Source: GAS368 sp965227745
Lineage (GTDB): Bacteria > Verrucomicrobiota > Verrucomicrobiia > Opitutales > Opitutaceae
Direction of reading: 5' to 3'
DNA length: 64,000 nt
Assembly: GCA_965227745.1 (NCBI GenBank)
Contig: OZ245769.1
Coordinates: forward strand, 1,860,001 to 1,924,000
The translations under genes were made by a program, and so were the position numbers. The first letter of the stretch is position 1; the number at the start of each line of letters is the position of its first letter. Shown here piece after piece: positions 44,237 through 52,959 of the stretch. The notes beneath the pieces were generated by a model. The model did no database searches. It worked only from the letters and a program-made list of their open reading frames with translations, and was not told the origin of the DNA.

Positions 44237-45770
44237 TACTGGATTTGCCGCCGGTCGGAAAAAGTGGTCGCGCTTGACTTTTCAATTGGCCAGTGGGCCT
44301 CGTCCGTTGGATGGGACCCGAGGCCGACTGCTGCCCGATCATCTTGATCGCCCATTGGATAACATAGCGGCCGGCAAATACTCCCACAATGTTCAATGCA
44401 CAATAGAGCGCGATGAAGTAAGGGAGGGAACGATTGGCGAAGAACGCCACGAAGAGAAACGCGGCATAAGTCACGCAGTAATCCATGGTCGGACCGAACA
44501 TGGCGAGGCGGCGCATCAGCAAGGTGTCGAGCCACTTATAACCAAAGCCGAACATCGCGCCGATCACAAAAATAAAAGGCCACCCCCCCTCCAAATACGC
44601 GTCTCCGACCACGCCGGGCGTGTACGGAAGTGAAATCACTCTCCCGCCTTCCAACACGTTGGAAAACGATGTGTCGACCAAGATACCACCCTCCGGCTTG
44701 CCTTCCCAAAGCTGACGAGGAATGACGTGAACAATGATGTATAGCCAGCTAAGGCCATAGGGGTGATGGGAGGGCTCCTCCTTCAGCGCTGAGGCGAACA
44801 TGTCGACGGTAGTAAAGTCGCCGCCAGCGGCGGAGTACGGCGCGAGGAAGAATCCACTAATACCTCTTTCAAGGTCCGCATTTAAGGACTCGGCGACGTT
44901 GGCCTGTAGATCCTTGTTGGACACCATGCGATTTCTCCCCAGGTAATTGACCACCGGAAAGGCCAGGGCGATGCCGACGATCGTCAGGACAAAACGTCTT
45001 TTTTGGGCGATGTGATAACCGGCAATGAGTGCCGGCAACGTGATGGCATAAATTCTGAACTGTGACAGCGTGCGCCCAAAGTACGCGATGACGGCGTAAA
45101 GCATCAGGAGCAGCAAGACCCAGAAGAATTTTCCGTCACGCGCCGTGGCCAGGATCGCCCCATAAAAAGCCAGACACATGGCGTAGATCGACATTGGGAT
45201 CATGTAAACGTAAGCGGAGCCAATCACAGACGAAAGGTCGGCACCACCGGCAATAACGCTCAACCCGATGATAAAGAGCGCACAGAGAATCGTCACACCA
45301 ATCGACGCCACAAGCACCTGCGTCTTATTTCGCAGAATCGTCGCCGGATCCACCGCCTTGAAAATGATCGCCCGGTCACCCCAATACAACAAGCGCTGCG
45401 GTATTTTAACGTACTTATAGCACAAAGTAAAAGACAGGATAAACAGCGCGATCCACGCCAGGGCCTTAGTCATGAGGTCCATGGGATCCAAACCGCCTAC
45501 CCGGACGATCAAATAGTCGTCGCGCTGAATCGCGTAAGCCCACCCGCGAACGACGTTAAACTGCGCCAGGAAAATAAGAAAGAAAACCCCCAAAGGCAGG
45601 GCCACCTGCTTTCCAAACTTGGACACATTATACCAAAACAAATCCAACATACTGGTCACAATGGCCGCGGATGCGGCAATCAGTGCGGTATAAAACACAA
45701 ACTCCTCGCTGCGCATCGCGAGCGCAAACATACATGCAACTGAAATCAGTAAATATATAACTAGGGTCAC
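44223..45770 (-). CDS. Polysaccharide repeat-unit polymerase (Wzy-like)
   Basis: This 515-residue protein has about 11-12 TM segments and a large extracytoplasmic loop (about 290-390) that contains FFLAPYSAAGGDFTTVDMF. The overall pattern, with low sequence identity but typical hydrophobicity and one long late loop, fits oligosaccharide repeat-unit polymerases of Wzy-dependent pathways (O-antigen polymerase superfamily). There is a flippase and an initiating transferase in the locus, so a Wzx/Wzy pathway is complete. The C-terminal 40 residues are Ser/Pro/Lys-rich and cytoplasmic. Composition is A/T-richer than neighbours. The assignment is by topology and context. Confidence 0.72.
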   Translation of the reverse strand: MTLVIYLLISVACMFALAMRSEEFVFYTALIAASAAIVTSMLDLFWYNVSKFGKQVALPLGVFFLIFLAQFNVVRGWAYAIQRDDYLIVRVGGLDPMDLMTKALAWIALFILSFTLCYKYVKIPQRLLYWGDRAIIFKAVDPATILRNKTQVLVASIGVTILCALFIIGLSVIAGGADLSSVIGSAYVYMIPMSIYAMCLAFYGAILATARDGKFFWVLLLLMLYAVIAYFGRTLSQFRIYAITLPALIAGYHIAQKRRFVLTIVGIALAFPVVNYLGRNRMVSNKDLQANVAESLNADLERGISGFFLAPYSAAGGDFTTVDMFASALKEEPSHHPYGLSWLYIIVHVIPRQLWEGKPEGGILVDTSFSNVLEGGRVISLPYTPGVVGDAYLEGGWPFIFVIGAMFGFGYKWLDTLLMRRLAMFGPTMDYCVTYAAFLFVAFFANRSLPYFIALYCALNIVGVFAGRYVIQWAIKMIGQQSASGPIQRTRPTGQLKSQARPLFPTGGKSSSGQA

Positions 45771-45812
45771 GGTATAATTGGGTATTCGAGTCGACGAAAA
45801 CGAGTTTTTACT

Positions 45813-46040
45813 TCAAAACTTTGTGAGGCGAGCGGCGCGGTCCAAAACCAAACTGCCGAGGATCACGTAAAGTGTCGAAATTTTATGGATCAGCAAAAAT
45901 AACCGCTCCGGCAGTCGTGAGTTTCGGCTGAAATCATGCGGGCCAAGGAGATACAGAGGAACCAGTTCCGAATTTTGCGGGTGAGGACGGGGGAAACGAA
46001 GGCGTGGGCCAAGGCGGATTCGCCTCGATTTACCAGCACG
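45813..46040 (-). pseudogene. Open in-frame stretch after the GT2 stop, possible 3-prime gene remnant
   Basis: Directly after the TAG stop of the GT2 gene the same frame stays open for 75 codons, to a TGA at 45813-45815. It has no good start codon. The last part reads like the end of a real protein (LVPLYLLGPHDFSRNSRLPE then a hydrophobic helix and RAARLTKF). It could be the tail of a deleted gene left when this part of the locus was rearranged, or chance. The 270-base gap otherwise holds only the presumed promoter of the polymerase gene, which I cannot define. Confidence 0.3.
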
Positions 46041-47039
46041 CTATCCCAGTCGATACTTCACCCGCCCATAGACCGCACGCACCATCCGCTTGAATTCGTA
46101 GATCAGCTTGCGCTTGGCCGACCACAGGCGCACCCGGAGAGGCTTCTTCTCACCGATCACCGGCACCGGCTGGCCCAGATACCCCCCCCACGTCGTGAGG
46201 TATTTCAAAGCCTCCTGCTGATCGACGCCGGTGCCATAGTCGTAAAATTCGACGACGCGATCATTGTAGCGCGTGAGCGAGGCTTGCCGATGGCGCGACT
46301 CAAGCTGGGTTTGGCCCGTGGCCCGCAGCACCGCCGGGACGAGTTCCTTGCCGATCTTCGCCTCGTCGTGCAAGAAACTGGTGTACCGGGACATATTGAT
46401 GTTAGGGCGGTACGAGCAGCGATAGCGGGCCATGATTTCCCGCCGATAGATAAACGCTCCATGGGTGGCCAACTGGAGGTACACCGGCCATTCGCCCATA
46501 CCCAGCCAAGGAGCGAAGCCCGAAGTCTTGCGGAAGGCGTCCACTCGCATCGCGAACGCCGCAAAATTCGCCACCGGCCCAAGAAACTGCTCGGTCAGGT
46601 TATCAGGATAAGGCGCATACTCCTTGGCCTTGAGCGCAAACCGCGGGACCGCCGTGATCTCGTCCTTGTCGATGTACAGCACGCCGCCATGCACCAAGAC
46701 CGCGTCCGGATACTTGGCAATGGATTCGGCGAATCCGGCCACGTAGTTGGGCTCGGCGACATCATCGCTCGAAAGCAGTGCGGCCCAAGGAGTTTTAACC
46801 TGGGAGAAAATGAAATCGCCATGCTCGCCAGCGGGGAGAAAGGTCGGAGGCGAAATGATTTCCACGCGGTCACGGTACCGCTCGAGAATCGCCCCGGTGG
46901 CATCCGTGCTGTGGTTGTTGCTGATGATGATCGTCGCCGGGGTCACGGTCTGGGCGAGGAGACTCTCGATCGTTCGCTCGATGTAGGGACCTTGGTTGTA
47001 GGCCGGCACCACCACGGTTATGAGAGAGTTCTTAGGCAT
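46041..47039 (-). CDS. Glycosyltransferase family 2
   Basis: This 332-residue GT-A enzyme has the N-terminal ITVVVPAYNQGPYIERTIES (nucleotide-binding strand), IIISNNHSTDATG and the metal-site region PWAALLSSDDVAEPNYV (DXD-like). The C-terminal third is basic and lacks strong TM segments. ATG 47039 overlaps the flippase stop by eight bases; the upstream frame to 47135 lies in the flippase gene and is rejected. It is probably one of the chain-building transferases. Its stop is TAG, with an open stretch following in frame. Confidence 0.9.
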   Translation of the reverse strand: MPKNSLITVVVPAYNQGPYIERTIESLLAQTVTPATIIISNNHSTDATGAILERYRDRVEIISPPTFLPAGEHGDFIFSQVKTPWAALLSSDDVAEPNYVAGFAESIAKYPDAVLVHGGVLYIDKDEITAVPRFALKAKEYAPYPDNLTEQFLGPVANFAAFAMRVDAFRKTSGFAPWLGMGEWPVYLQLATHGAFIYRREIMARYRCSYRPNINMSRYTSFLHDEAKIGKELVPAVLRATGQTQLESRHRQASLTRYNDRVVEFYDYGTGVDQQEALKYLTTWGGYLGQPVPVIGEKKPLRVRLWSAKRKLIYEFKRMVRAVYGRVKYRLG

Positions 47040-48384
47040 AGGATAAATTTTTCTCCCGGACGAATTTTCGGAAAATATGAACGCAGAATACCAGTCCGAA
47101 CGTGTAGCTGAGCACTTGGGCCCAAACCGCGCCAAGCGCTCCCAGCAGGGGCACTAGCAGCAACAGCAAAGTGACGTGGATCAACGTGTGAGCGATCGAA
47201 GCCTTTAACAGGCGCTCCTCGCCAAACGACCTGAAAAGACTGCTGGCGGCCACCGTGAACTGGATAGTCAGCACCGGCCAAGCGAGCAGCACCATCTCCC
47301 AGAGCGGCAACATGCGCGAGAAAACGTGCAGCGCATCACGCGCGCACAGGTATAGCAAAAGAAGCGCCGCGGATCCGGCAGTCGCAAAAGCCGCGCTCTG
47401 CAGCGTAGTGCGGTAAAACAATCGCATCAAAGGACGGCGATCTTGGGCTTGGGCGAGTCGTCCGTAAATTCCCGTTTTCGTCGTCGTCCAGGCTAACGAG
47501 ATCGCGCCGATGGAATTCATCAATTGAAGACTCATCGCGAAACGTCCGGCTGCCTCGGCACCGCTCACCCGAAAGAGAAGCGGCGTGAACAACGCTCCCA
47601 GTACATAGCTGCAAATCGTCGTGACGGCGATCTTTCCCTGAAACGGGAAAATGATCTTGTGCCACTTCCGATAGCCATCGCCCACATTTTGCCAGAGCCC
47701 CCCGAAGAGATGACGGAACCGACTCAGCAAGCCGACGATCGTGACCACCACCAGCGCCGCAGTGCCTAGGGCCGCGGCATAGAGCCCCGCCCCCGATGCG
47801 AGCGCGGCACAGAGCGCCATATTGGTCGCCAGCAGGCCCAGCACCCGCACCACTGAGGTAAAGAGAACCTTGTTGCAGCCGTCTAGAATCGCCATCGCCG
47901 GCGAGAGGCAAATATTGAGACAGGAGACGGTCACGAACAGCCACCAGGGACCCCGCGCAAACGGCACCGGGTCGGCGCCTCCGCTGATGACAAACCAACC
48001 GATTCCGCCGATCAATATGAACACGGCCAAAGCCAGCGCCCCGGCGTAAGCCATCGAATAAGAAATCAGCAGCTTCACATCGCGGTGATCAATCGTGCGA
48101 TCTGCGACATCGGTCCGATTGTGGTGACTCGCCACGTGCGAGATGCAACTCAGGAATCCCAACTCCAAAAAACTCTGCAACGCAAAGATGCTGGCGAACG
48201 TGTAGTATACACCCTGCTGCTGCGGGGTGAGTTCGTGAGTGATATACGTCAGCGTGATCGGGACAAATAGCGTATTGGAAAGCCTCCCGCCCACCGAAAT
48301 TAGGACCGGCCAATCCACACCGGAGAGCCGGTGTAGCCGCCGAAACAACGAAGGACGTTCCTCCTGAAAATTCATTCCCGTCAT
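47032..48384 (-). CDS. wzx: Polysaccharide flippase (Wzx, MOP superfamily)
   Basis: This protein of about 450 residues has 12-14 TM segments. After a short cytoplasmic start it runs through VLISVGGRLSNTLFVPITLT, QQGVYYTFASIFALQSFLEL and repeated hydrophobic helices with few charges, as in polysaccharide exporters of the MOP/MATE-like superfamily. It would turn the lipid-linked repeat to the periplasmic face for polymerisation. The start is probably ATG 48384 (eleven bases after the upstream GT2 stop). The longer frame to 48501 is inside the upstream gene; ATG 48405 and 48375 are alternatives. Confidence 0.85.
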   Translation of the reverse strand: MTGMNFQEERPSLFRRLHRLSGVDWPVLISVGGRLSNTLFVPITLTYITHELTPQQQGVYYTFASIFALQSFLELGFLSCISHVASHHNRTDVADRTIDHRDVKLLISYSMAYAGALALAVFILIGGIGWFVISGGADPVPFARGPWWLFVTVSCLNICLSPAMAILDGCNKVLFTSVVRVLGLLATNMALCAALASGAGLYAAALGTAALVVVTIVGLLSRFRHLFGGLWQNVGDGYRKWHKIIFPFQGKIAVTTICSYVLGALFTPLLFRVSGAEAAGRFAMSLQLMNSIGAISLAWTTTKTGIYGRLAQAQDRRPLMRLFYRTTLQSAAFATAGSAALLLLYLCARDALHVFSRMLPLWEMVLLAWPVLTIQFTVAASSLFRSFGEERLLKASIAHTLIHVTLLLLLVPLLGALGAVWAQVLSYTFGLVFCVHIFRKFVREKNLSYA

Positions 48385-48394
48385 GCTTTGTCCC

Positions 48395-49255
48395 TTACCG
48401 TCCATCCGCGCGAAGAATCCGGTCCCTTGCCTTGATGTTTTCCCGACGCATCGCCGCTTGGTCCTTACCCTGCGTAAGTTCCCAGAGTCGGGCATCGACA
48501 CAGAAGTAGCGGTAGGATTCTGAGATCGCGATGATCATGCCGGAGGGGCCTTCAAAAATAGCCAAGCGCCAAAAAAGGCGCTTACAGACGTGCCAGAAAA
48601 ATGAAAAATACACCTTGGAGCTCTTGATCGAGCGCCCGGCCGCATGGAGTTGACGCGCCTCCTCCTCAGAGTAAGTGATGGTCTTTCGATTCATCATGGC
48701 GAGGTCGTCGTCACGATAGTTGGCGATGCGGTGGTCGTTATTGAGGGGCGGAAAATAAACCCGTCCTAGATCGCCCACATACGGCAGTTCGTGGTGGATG
48801 CGGCTTTGGCTGAGATCGATCACACTCTTCTTAAAGCAACGGGTGGTGGTGAATTTCTGCCGGAAATCCCAACCATAGACATTCGTTTTCTTCCCGTATT
48901 GCACGGCATACCCGGTCAGGTTGACCGCGTCGTACTTTTCCGAAAGCACGGCTTGCTCGATGGCAGCGACCAGCGATTGCGGAAAGTGATGCCCGGCGTA
49001 GATGATCAAAACCCATTCCGTCTTCGCCTGGGCGAACATGAATTCGTAGTCCTCACGGGTCGCGAAGCCCGAATTTTTTCGCTGCACCAGCCGATCCGTG
49101 TATTTTTTCGCAACCGCGAGCGTCGAATCCGTGCTAAAGTTATCGATCACCACAATGGGTGCCTTGCCATGGAAATTGCGCAAAGCCGCCTCAATGCGAT
49201 GCTCTTCGTTATAAACCGGCAAAATGACCGTTAGCTTGGAAGCAAGAGTAGCCAT
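48395..49255 (-). CDS. Glycosyltransferase family 2
   Basis: This 286-residue GT-A enzyme has LTVILPVYNEEHRIEAALRN, IVVIDNFSTDSTLAVAKKYT and EWVLIIYAGHHFPQSLVAAI. The last replaces the usual DXD-bearing strand and shows a GHH instead of a clear Asp pair. The middle has DLAMMNRKTITYSEEEARQL, similar to the WaaE/KdtX-like LPS core glucosyltransferase group. A hydrophobic C-terminal helix suggests membrane association. It lies 89 bases after the NeuB-like gene. Confidence 0.82.
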   Translation of the reverse strand: MATLASKLTVILPVYNEEHRIEAALRNFHGKAPIVVIDNFSTDSTLAVAKKYTDRLVQRKNSGFATREDYEFMFAQAKTEWVLIIYAGHHFPQSLVAAIEQAVLSEKYDAVNLTGYAVQYGKKTNVYGWDFRQKFTTTRCFKKSVIDLSQSRIHHELPYVGDLGRVYFPPLNNDHRIANYRDDDLAMMNRKTITYSEEEARQLHAAGRSIKSSKVYFSFFWHVCKRLFWRLAIFEGPSGMIIAISESYRYFCVDARLWELTQGKDQAAMRRENIKARDRILRADGR

Positions 49256-49344
49256 AGGCTAAATGGCGGCGTGGGTCGCGTGACCGACGCCGCCAATAAG
49301 AAACTGACGTGGGATGAAAACTGAAGCCCCTCGCCTCAGGACCA

Positions 49345-50436
49345 TCAGAGTCCGCGCGAGTAGATGAATTGGCGCAGCACGGTGCTCGTCGAGTACGGGC
49401 CGCTGACGGAATCGATCACGAGCGGCTGATCCTTCTCGAGCGGGACATTCAAAGTTTCCCCGTTCATGATTTCGCGGCAGGAGAGTTGGCCCTTGAGCAG
49501 CGGGATCGCGAGGTAGAAATCCTCGTTGATCGTCGCGTGATTCAGGACGTAACCCGCCGGCAGGTCGCGCTTGGCGTAGACGCCGCGGACGAGGGCATCG
49601 AGATACTTGACCTCTTTTTCCGGAATGAAACGACGATCTTTGCCGGAGCCGCCGCACATTTCCTTGGCCTTCTTAAAGGCCTTGAACCACGCGTCGGCGT
49701 GATGGGGTAGCGAGCAGTACGGGGAAACCGCGATGCCATCGGCCTCGATGTCGATGTGGCGCTCGAAAATGCGCGCACCCTTGGCGTAGGCCAGCATCAC
49801 GGAGGCATCCCAGCTGCGGTACTCGTGCGTCGAGAGACCGATGACGACGTTGGGATAACGCTCGCGGAGGAAGTCGAGTTGGTTGAGTTCGAGTTCGCTG
49901 TCCTCGGAGGGATAGATCGACACGCAGTGATTTAGCGCCACCGGGATATCGCGCGAGGTGAAGAATTTCACGATGTCGTCGATGTCCTTGAGCGAAGAGC
50001 CGCCCGTGGAGAAGGAGACCGGCTTGCGGGTCTGCGCGATCTTCTCGATGAGGAACCAGTCGTTGATGTCGGAACTCGCCAGCTTGATCATGTCGAGATC
50101 CAACTCGTGGCAGAGATCGACGGAGGCCTCGTCAAAGGGAGTCGCCGAGGTCAGGCAGCCGCCATCGCGAATCGCGCTCACCAGCGTGCCGTATTCCTTT
50201 TTGCTCAGCTTGGTGTCGATCGTCTTCTTGATGTAGCGGATATCCGAGCGCGCACGGTAGTCCTTGTGGATGAAGGAATCCACATCGCGGAATTGGAGTT
50301 TGATCGTGGCGCGCACGCTGTTGAAGCGCACGACTTGGGCGAACTCGGAGATGATTTTCAGTCCGCGCTCGACGCGTCCCCAATGGTTATTGGCCATCTC
50401 AAGGACAAACAGTTCATGGAATATTCTGTTGTTCAT
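49345..50436 (-). CDS. NeuB-family sialic/nonulosonic acid synthase
   Basis: NeuB-type enzymes condense phosphoenolpyruvate with a hexosamine derivative to make a nine-carbon acid. The protein (363 residues from ATG 50436) has VLEMANNHWG near the N-terminus, DLDMIKLASSDINDW, PVSFSTGGSSLKDID, VIGLSTHEYRSWDASVMLAY and IFERHIDIEADG, all in the order of the NeuB barrel. It ends in a SAF-type domain (about 300-363) with KRDLPAGYVL. The long upstream frame to 50610 runs into the phosphatase gene and is rejected. No NeuC epimerase or NeuA cytidylyltransferase is adjacent, so its exact product and activation route remain open. Confidence 0.85.
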   Translation of the reverse strand: MNNRIFHELFVLEMANNHWGRVERGLKIISEFAQVVRFNSVRATIKLQFRDVDSFIHKDYRARSDIRYIKKTIDTKLSKKEYGTLVSAIRDGGCLTSATPFDEASVDLCHELDLDMIKLASSDINDWFLIEKIAQTRKPVSFSTGGSSLKDIDDIVKFFTSRDIPVALNHCVSIYPSEDSELELNQLDFLRERYPNVVIGLSTHEYRSWDASVMLAYAKGARIFERHIDIEADGIAVSPYCSLPHHADAWFKAFKKAKEMCGGSGKDRRFIPEKEVKYLDALVRGVYAKRDLPAGYVLNHATINEDFYLAIPLLKGQLSCREIMNGETLNVPLEKDQPLVIDSVSGPYSTSTVLRQFIYSRGL

Positions 50437-50455
50437 AATAAAAAATTTGAGGGTT

Positions 50456-51127
50456 TTAAGTGGAAAGTCTGCGCCCAAGAATTTCCCGGAGCGTGGAAAA
50501 GTGCTGCAGCGGCGGCAGTCCCGCATCCGGCGCGGAGCCATAGCCAAAAGCCGCCCGCACGAAGGGGCAGCCGCATTCCGCTGCGGCGTGCGCGTCGTCT
50601 TGCGAGTCACCGACGAAGACCGTCGTCGCCGGCGGAAAGCGAGTGTCGCCGCGCAGCGAGGCCAATGCGGCGGCCTTGTTGGGATACGAGGGCGTGACGG
50701 TGTCGGGCGTCACCACGACGGACATCAGCTCGCGGAAACCGAGTAACTCGAGGATTTGCTGCGTGGGGATCAACGGTTTATTAGTGACTACGCCCAGCGG
50801 CCAGCCCTCGGCGTACAAGTCACGCAGCGTCTCGCTCACTTCGGGAAAGGGCACCGTGCGGCGCCAGCCCTCGCCATTGTAGCGCGGGCGAAACGCGGTC
50901 TCCAGCGCAGTCAGCACTTCTGGGCTCTGCTCATTGAGCGAGCGCCGAAAGATCTCCTTGATCGGGGGACCGACGAACGGACGCAGCGGCGGAAGCAGCG
51001 CGCCGGGTCGCACCACGGTGAGCGCTTCTTGCGCTGCCCAGGCGATGCCGGGCAGCGAGTCGACCAGCGTGCCGTCCAAATCGAACAACACCGCCGAGTA
51101 CCGCGAAACTTTTGCCGCCACAGCCAT
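50456..51127 (-). CDS. HAD-family phosphatase (Gph/PGP-like)
   Basis: This 223-residue HAD hydrolase has the nucleophile motif VLFDLDGTLVDSLPG, the second motif GVVTNKP, a Lys region SYPNKAAAL and the acidic VFVGDSQDDAHAA. A helical cap (about residues 25-90) puts it in the phosphoglycolate-phosphatase-like subgroup. Its start overlaps the stop of the TPP enzyme by one base (TAATG), and the NeuB-like gene follows after 19 bases. That position suggests it dephosphorylates a sugar phosphate made in the locus, for example a nonulosonate-9-phosphate, but a general housekeeping role is possible. Confidence 0.87.
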   Translation of the reverse strand: MAVAAKVSRYSAVLFDLDGTLVDSLPGIAWAAQEALTVVRPGALLPPLRPFVGPPIKEIFRRSLNEQSPEVLTALETAFRPRYNGEGWRRTVPFPEVSETLRDLYAEGWPLGVVTNKPLIPTQQILELLGFRELMSVVVTPDTVTPSYPNKAAALASLRGDTRFPPATTVFVGDSQDDAHAAAECGCPFVRAAFGYGSAPDAGLPPLQHFSTLREILGRRLST

Positions 51128-52953
51128 TACTCGACCACCGCCGGAACGATCATGTGCTTGGCGAATTCCTCGCGATCGAGGAACGGCGCCATGTCCTCCA
51201 GCGGAGCCGTGACCATCCGGCCATCGGGCAGGCGCTTGGAACTGAGCTTGGGCTCGAAGCCCTGGGCTTGATCCAACTCGACGACGATCACCTCAGGACC
51301 CGAACGAGCGAGGATCTCCTTGAGATGCTCCGCCGGGCGGTTCGTATCGAGCGTCACCGCTGGCAAGCCGTAGGCTTTGGCCAGCGCCGCGTAATCGGGG
51401 AAGGTGACACCACTGATCGGGCCCTCGCCGACGAGCAGCTTGAAGAAGTTGTTCTGCGTGGAGCGGATGGAGAGGTAGCCGCCGTTATTAAGGACGAAGA
51501 GCTTCAGGTTCAGCTTGTGATGGGCCAGGGTGGCCATCTCCTGCACGTTCATCTGCAGGCTGCCATCGCCGCCGAGGCAGATCACGCGGCGATCAGGCGC
51601 AGCCACCGCCGCGCCGATGCCCGCTGGAAGATCGTAGCCCATGGAGGCGGAGCCGCTGTTGCTAAACAGACGCTGGCCCGCTTTCAACTCGCCGGCTTGG
51701 AAGGGCGTGATGCACGCCGTGGCGTCGCCGCACGCGAAGATGTCACCCTTGGCCGAAGCCGCGAAGAGCAATTCCACAAAGTGATATTGATTGATGGTGC
51801 CGGGAGCGGCGGTGCGATGATGCGGCAGCACCTCGGGCAGCATCGGGCGACGCTTGGCCGCCCAATCGCGCCACTCCAATTGCGCCGTGGTGGGCTTGGC
51901 GTCGCCGAGTTCTTCGAGCACCAGACGGAGAAACTGTTTCGCATCGGCCTGAATCGGCTGCTTGGAGCGGAAGGTGGGTTTCTCCAGTTCCGCCTGATCG
52001 ATATCGACCTGCACGGTGTGGGCATGGCGCGCGAAGCTCGCCCAATTGTAGCTGATCTGGCGGATGCAGAGGCGAGCGCCCAAGATCAGCACGAGATCGG
52101 AATTCTGCACCACGAAGTTGCCCGCGCGGGTGCCGATGGTGCCTTGGCGTCCGCAGAAGAGCGGGTGATCCGAAGCGATCAAATCGTGGGTCCATGCGGT
52201 GGTAACCGGGATCTGCAGACGCTCGGCGAGCGCGATAAATTCGGGGATCGCATCTCCCAAACGGACGCCAGTGCCACCCAGTAGCACCGGACGAGCCGAA
52301 GCCTTGAGGCGCTTGGCCACATCGGCGGCCTGCGCGCGGAGGGCCTTTTCGTCGACCGGCAAGGCGTCTTCCGCCGGATCGTAAGCGCGCATGGTCTCGG
52401 GATTGACCATGGCCGCCTGCACATCGACCGGAATATCAAGCCACACCGGACCGGGGCGGCCGTGGAGCGCAAGATAGATGGCGCGCTCGAGATGGTAGCG
52501 GATGGACTCGGGCTCGGTCACGCACACCGCGTATTTGGCGATGCCTTTCACCATTTCCACGATGTCGACCTCTTGATCGCCAAGCTGGCGGAGTCGGCCG
52601 GTGAGACCATGCGTGCGGAGCAGCGTCTCACGCTTCATTTGGCCGGAGACGACCAGCATCGGGATGGAGTCCGTCCAGGCGCCGAAGACGCCGTTGAGGG
52701 CATTCACACCACCGGGACCGCTCGTCACGCAGGCGACGCCGAGGCCGTTGGTCACGCGGGCGTAGCCTTCGGCGGCGATCGCGCAGGCCTGCTCGTGATG
52801 GCAGCACACATACGAGATGCGCTTCTCGCGGCCGAGCGCATCATTGAGATGCATCGCGCCGCCACCGGTGACTAGAAATATCTTGCTGACATTATTGTCC
52901 GCCAAGGTGCGGAACACGTAGTCGGCAAGGCGAATTTGCGAGGGATTGGACAT
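51127..52953 (-). CDS. Thiamine diphosphate-dependent enzyme, acetohydroxyacid synthase-like (YerE-like candidate)
   Basis: This 608-residue protein has the three-domain build of the acetolactate synthase/pyruvate oxidase family. The catalytic Glu for TPP activation is E54 in CCHHEQACAIAAEGYARV, followed by TSGPGGVNALNGVFGAWTDS. The central domain has LLGGTGVRLGD. The TPP/Mg site is GDGSLQMNVQEMATLA, ending LFVLNNGGY. Ordinary IlvB would be found with ilvN or other amino-acid genes. Here it lies in an operon with rfbF-rfbG-rfbH, as YerE does in the CDP-yersiniose pathway, where it adds a two-carbon unit from pyruvate to CDP-3,6-dideoxy-4-keto-glucose. YerE identity is inferred from context; another branched-sugar or keto-acid reaction is possible. 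Confidence 0.85.
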   Translation of the reverse strand: MSNPSQIRLADYVFRTLADNNVSKIFLVTGGGAMHLNDALGREKRISYVCCHHEQACAIAAEGYARVTNGLGVACVTSGPGGVNALNGVFGAWTDSIPMLVVSGQMKRETLLRTHGLTGRLRQLGDQEVDIVEMVKGIAKYAVCVTEPESIRYHLERAIYLALHGRPGPVWLDIPVDVQAAMVNPETMRAYDPAEDALPVDEKALRAQAADVAKRLKASARPVLLGGTGVRLGDAIPEFIALAERLQIPVTTAWTHDLIASDHPLFCGRQGTIGTRAGNFVVQNSDLVLILGARLCIRQISYNWASFARHAHTVQVDIDQAELEKPTFRSKQPIQADAKQFLRLVLEELGDAKPTTAQLEWRDWAAKRRPMLPEVLPHHRTAAPGTINQYHFVELLFAASAKGDIFACGDATACITPFQAGELKAGQRLFSNSGSASMGYDLPAGIGAAVAAPDRRVICLGGDGSLQMNVQEMATLAHHKLNLKLFVLNNGGYLSIRSTQNNFFKLLVGEGPISGVTFPDYAALAKAYGLPAVTLDTNRPAEHLKEILARSGPEVIVVELDQAQGFEPKLSSKRLPDGRMVTAPLEDMAPFLDREEFAKHMIVPAVVE

Positions 52954-52959
52954 GGTCAG

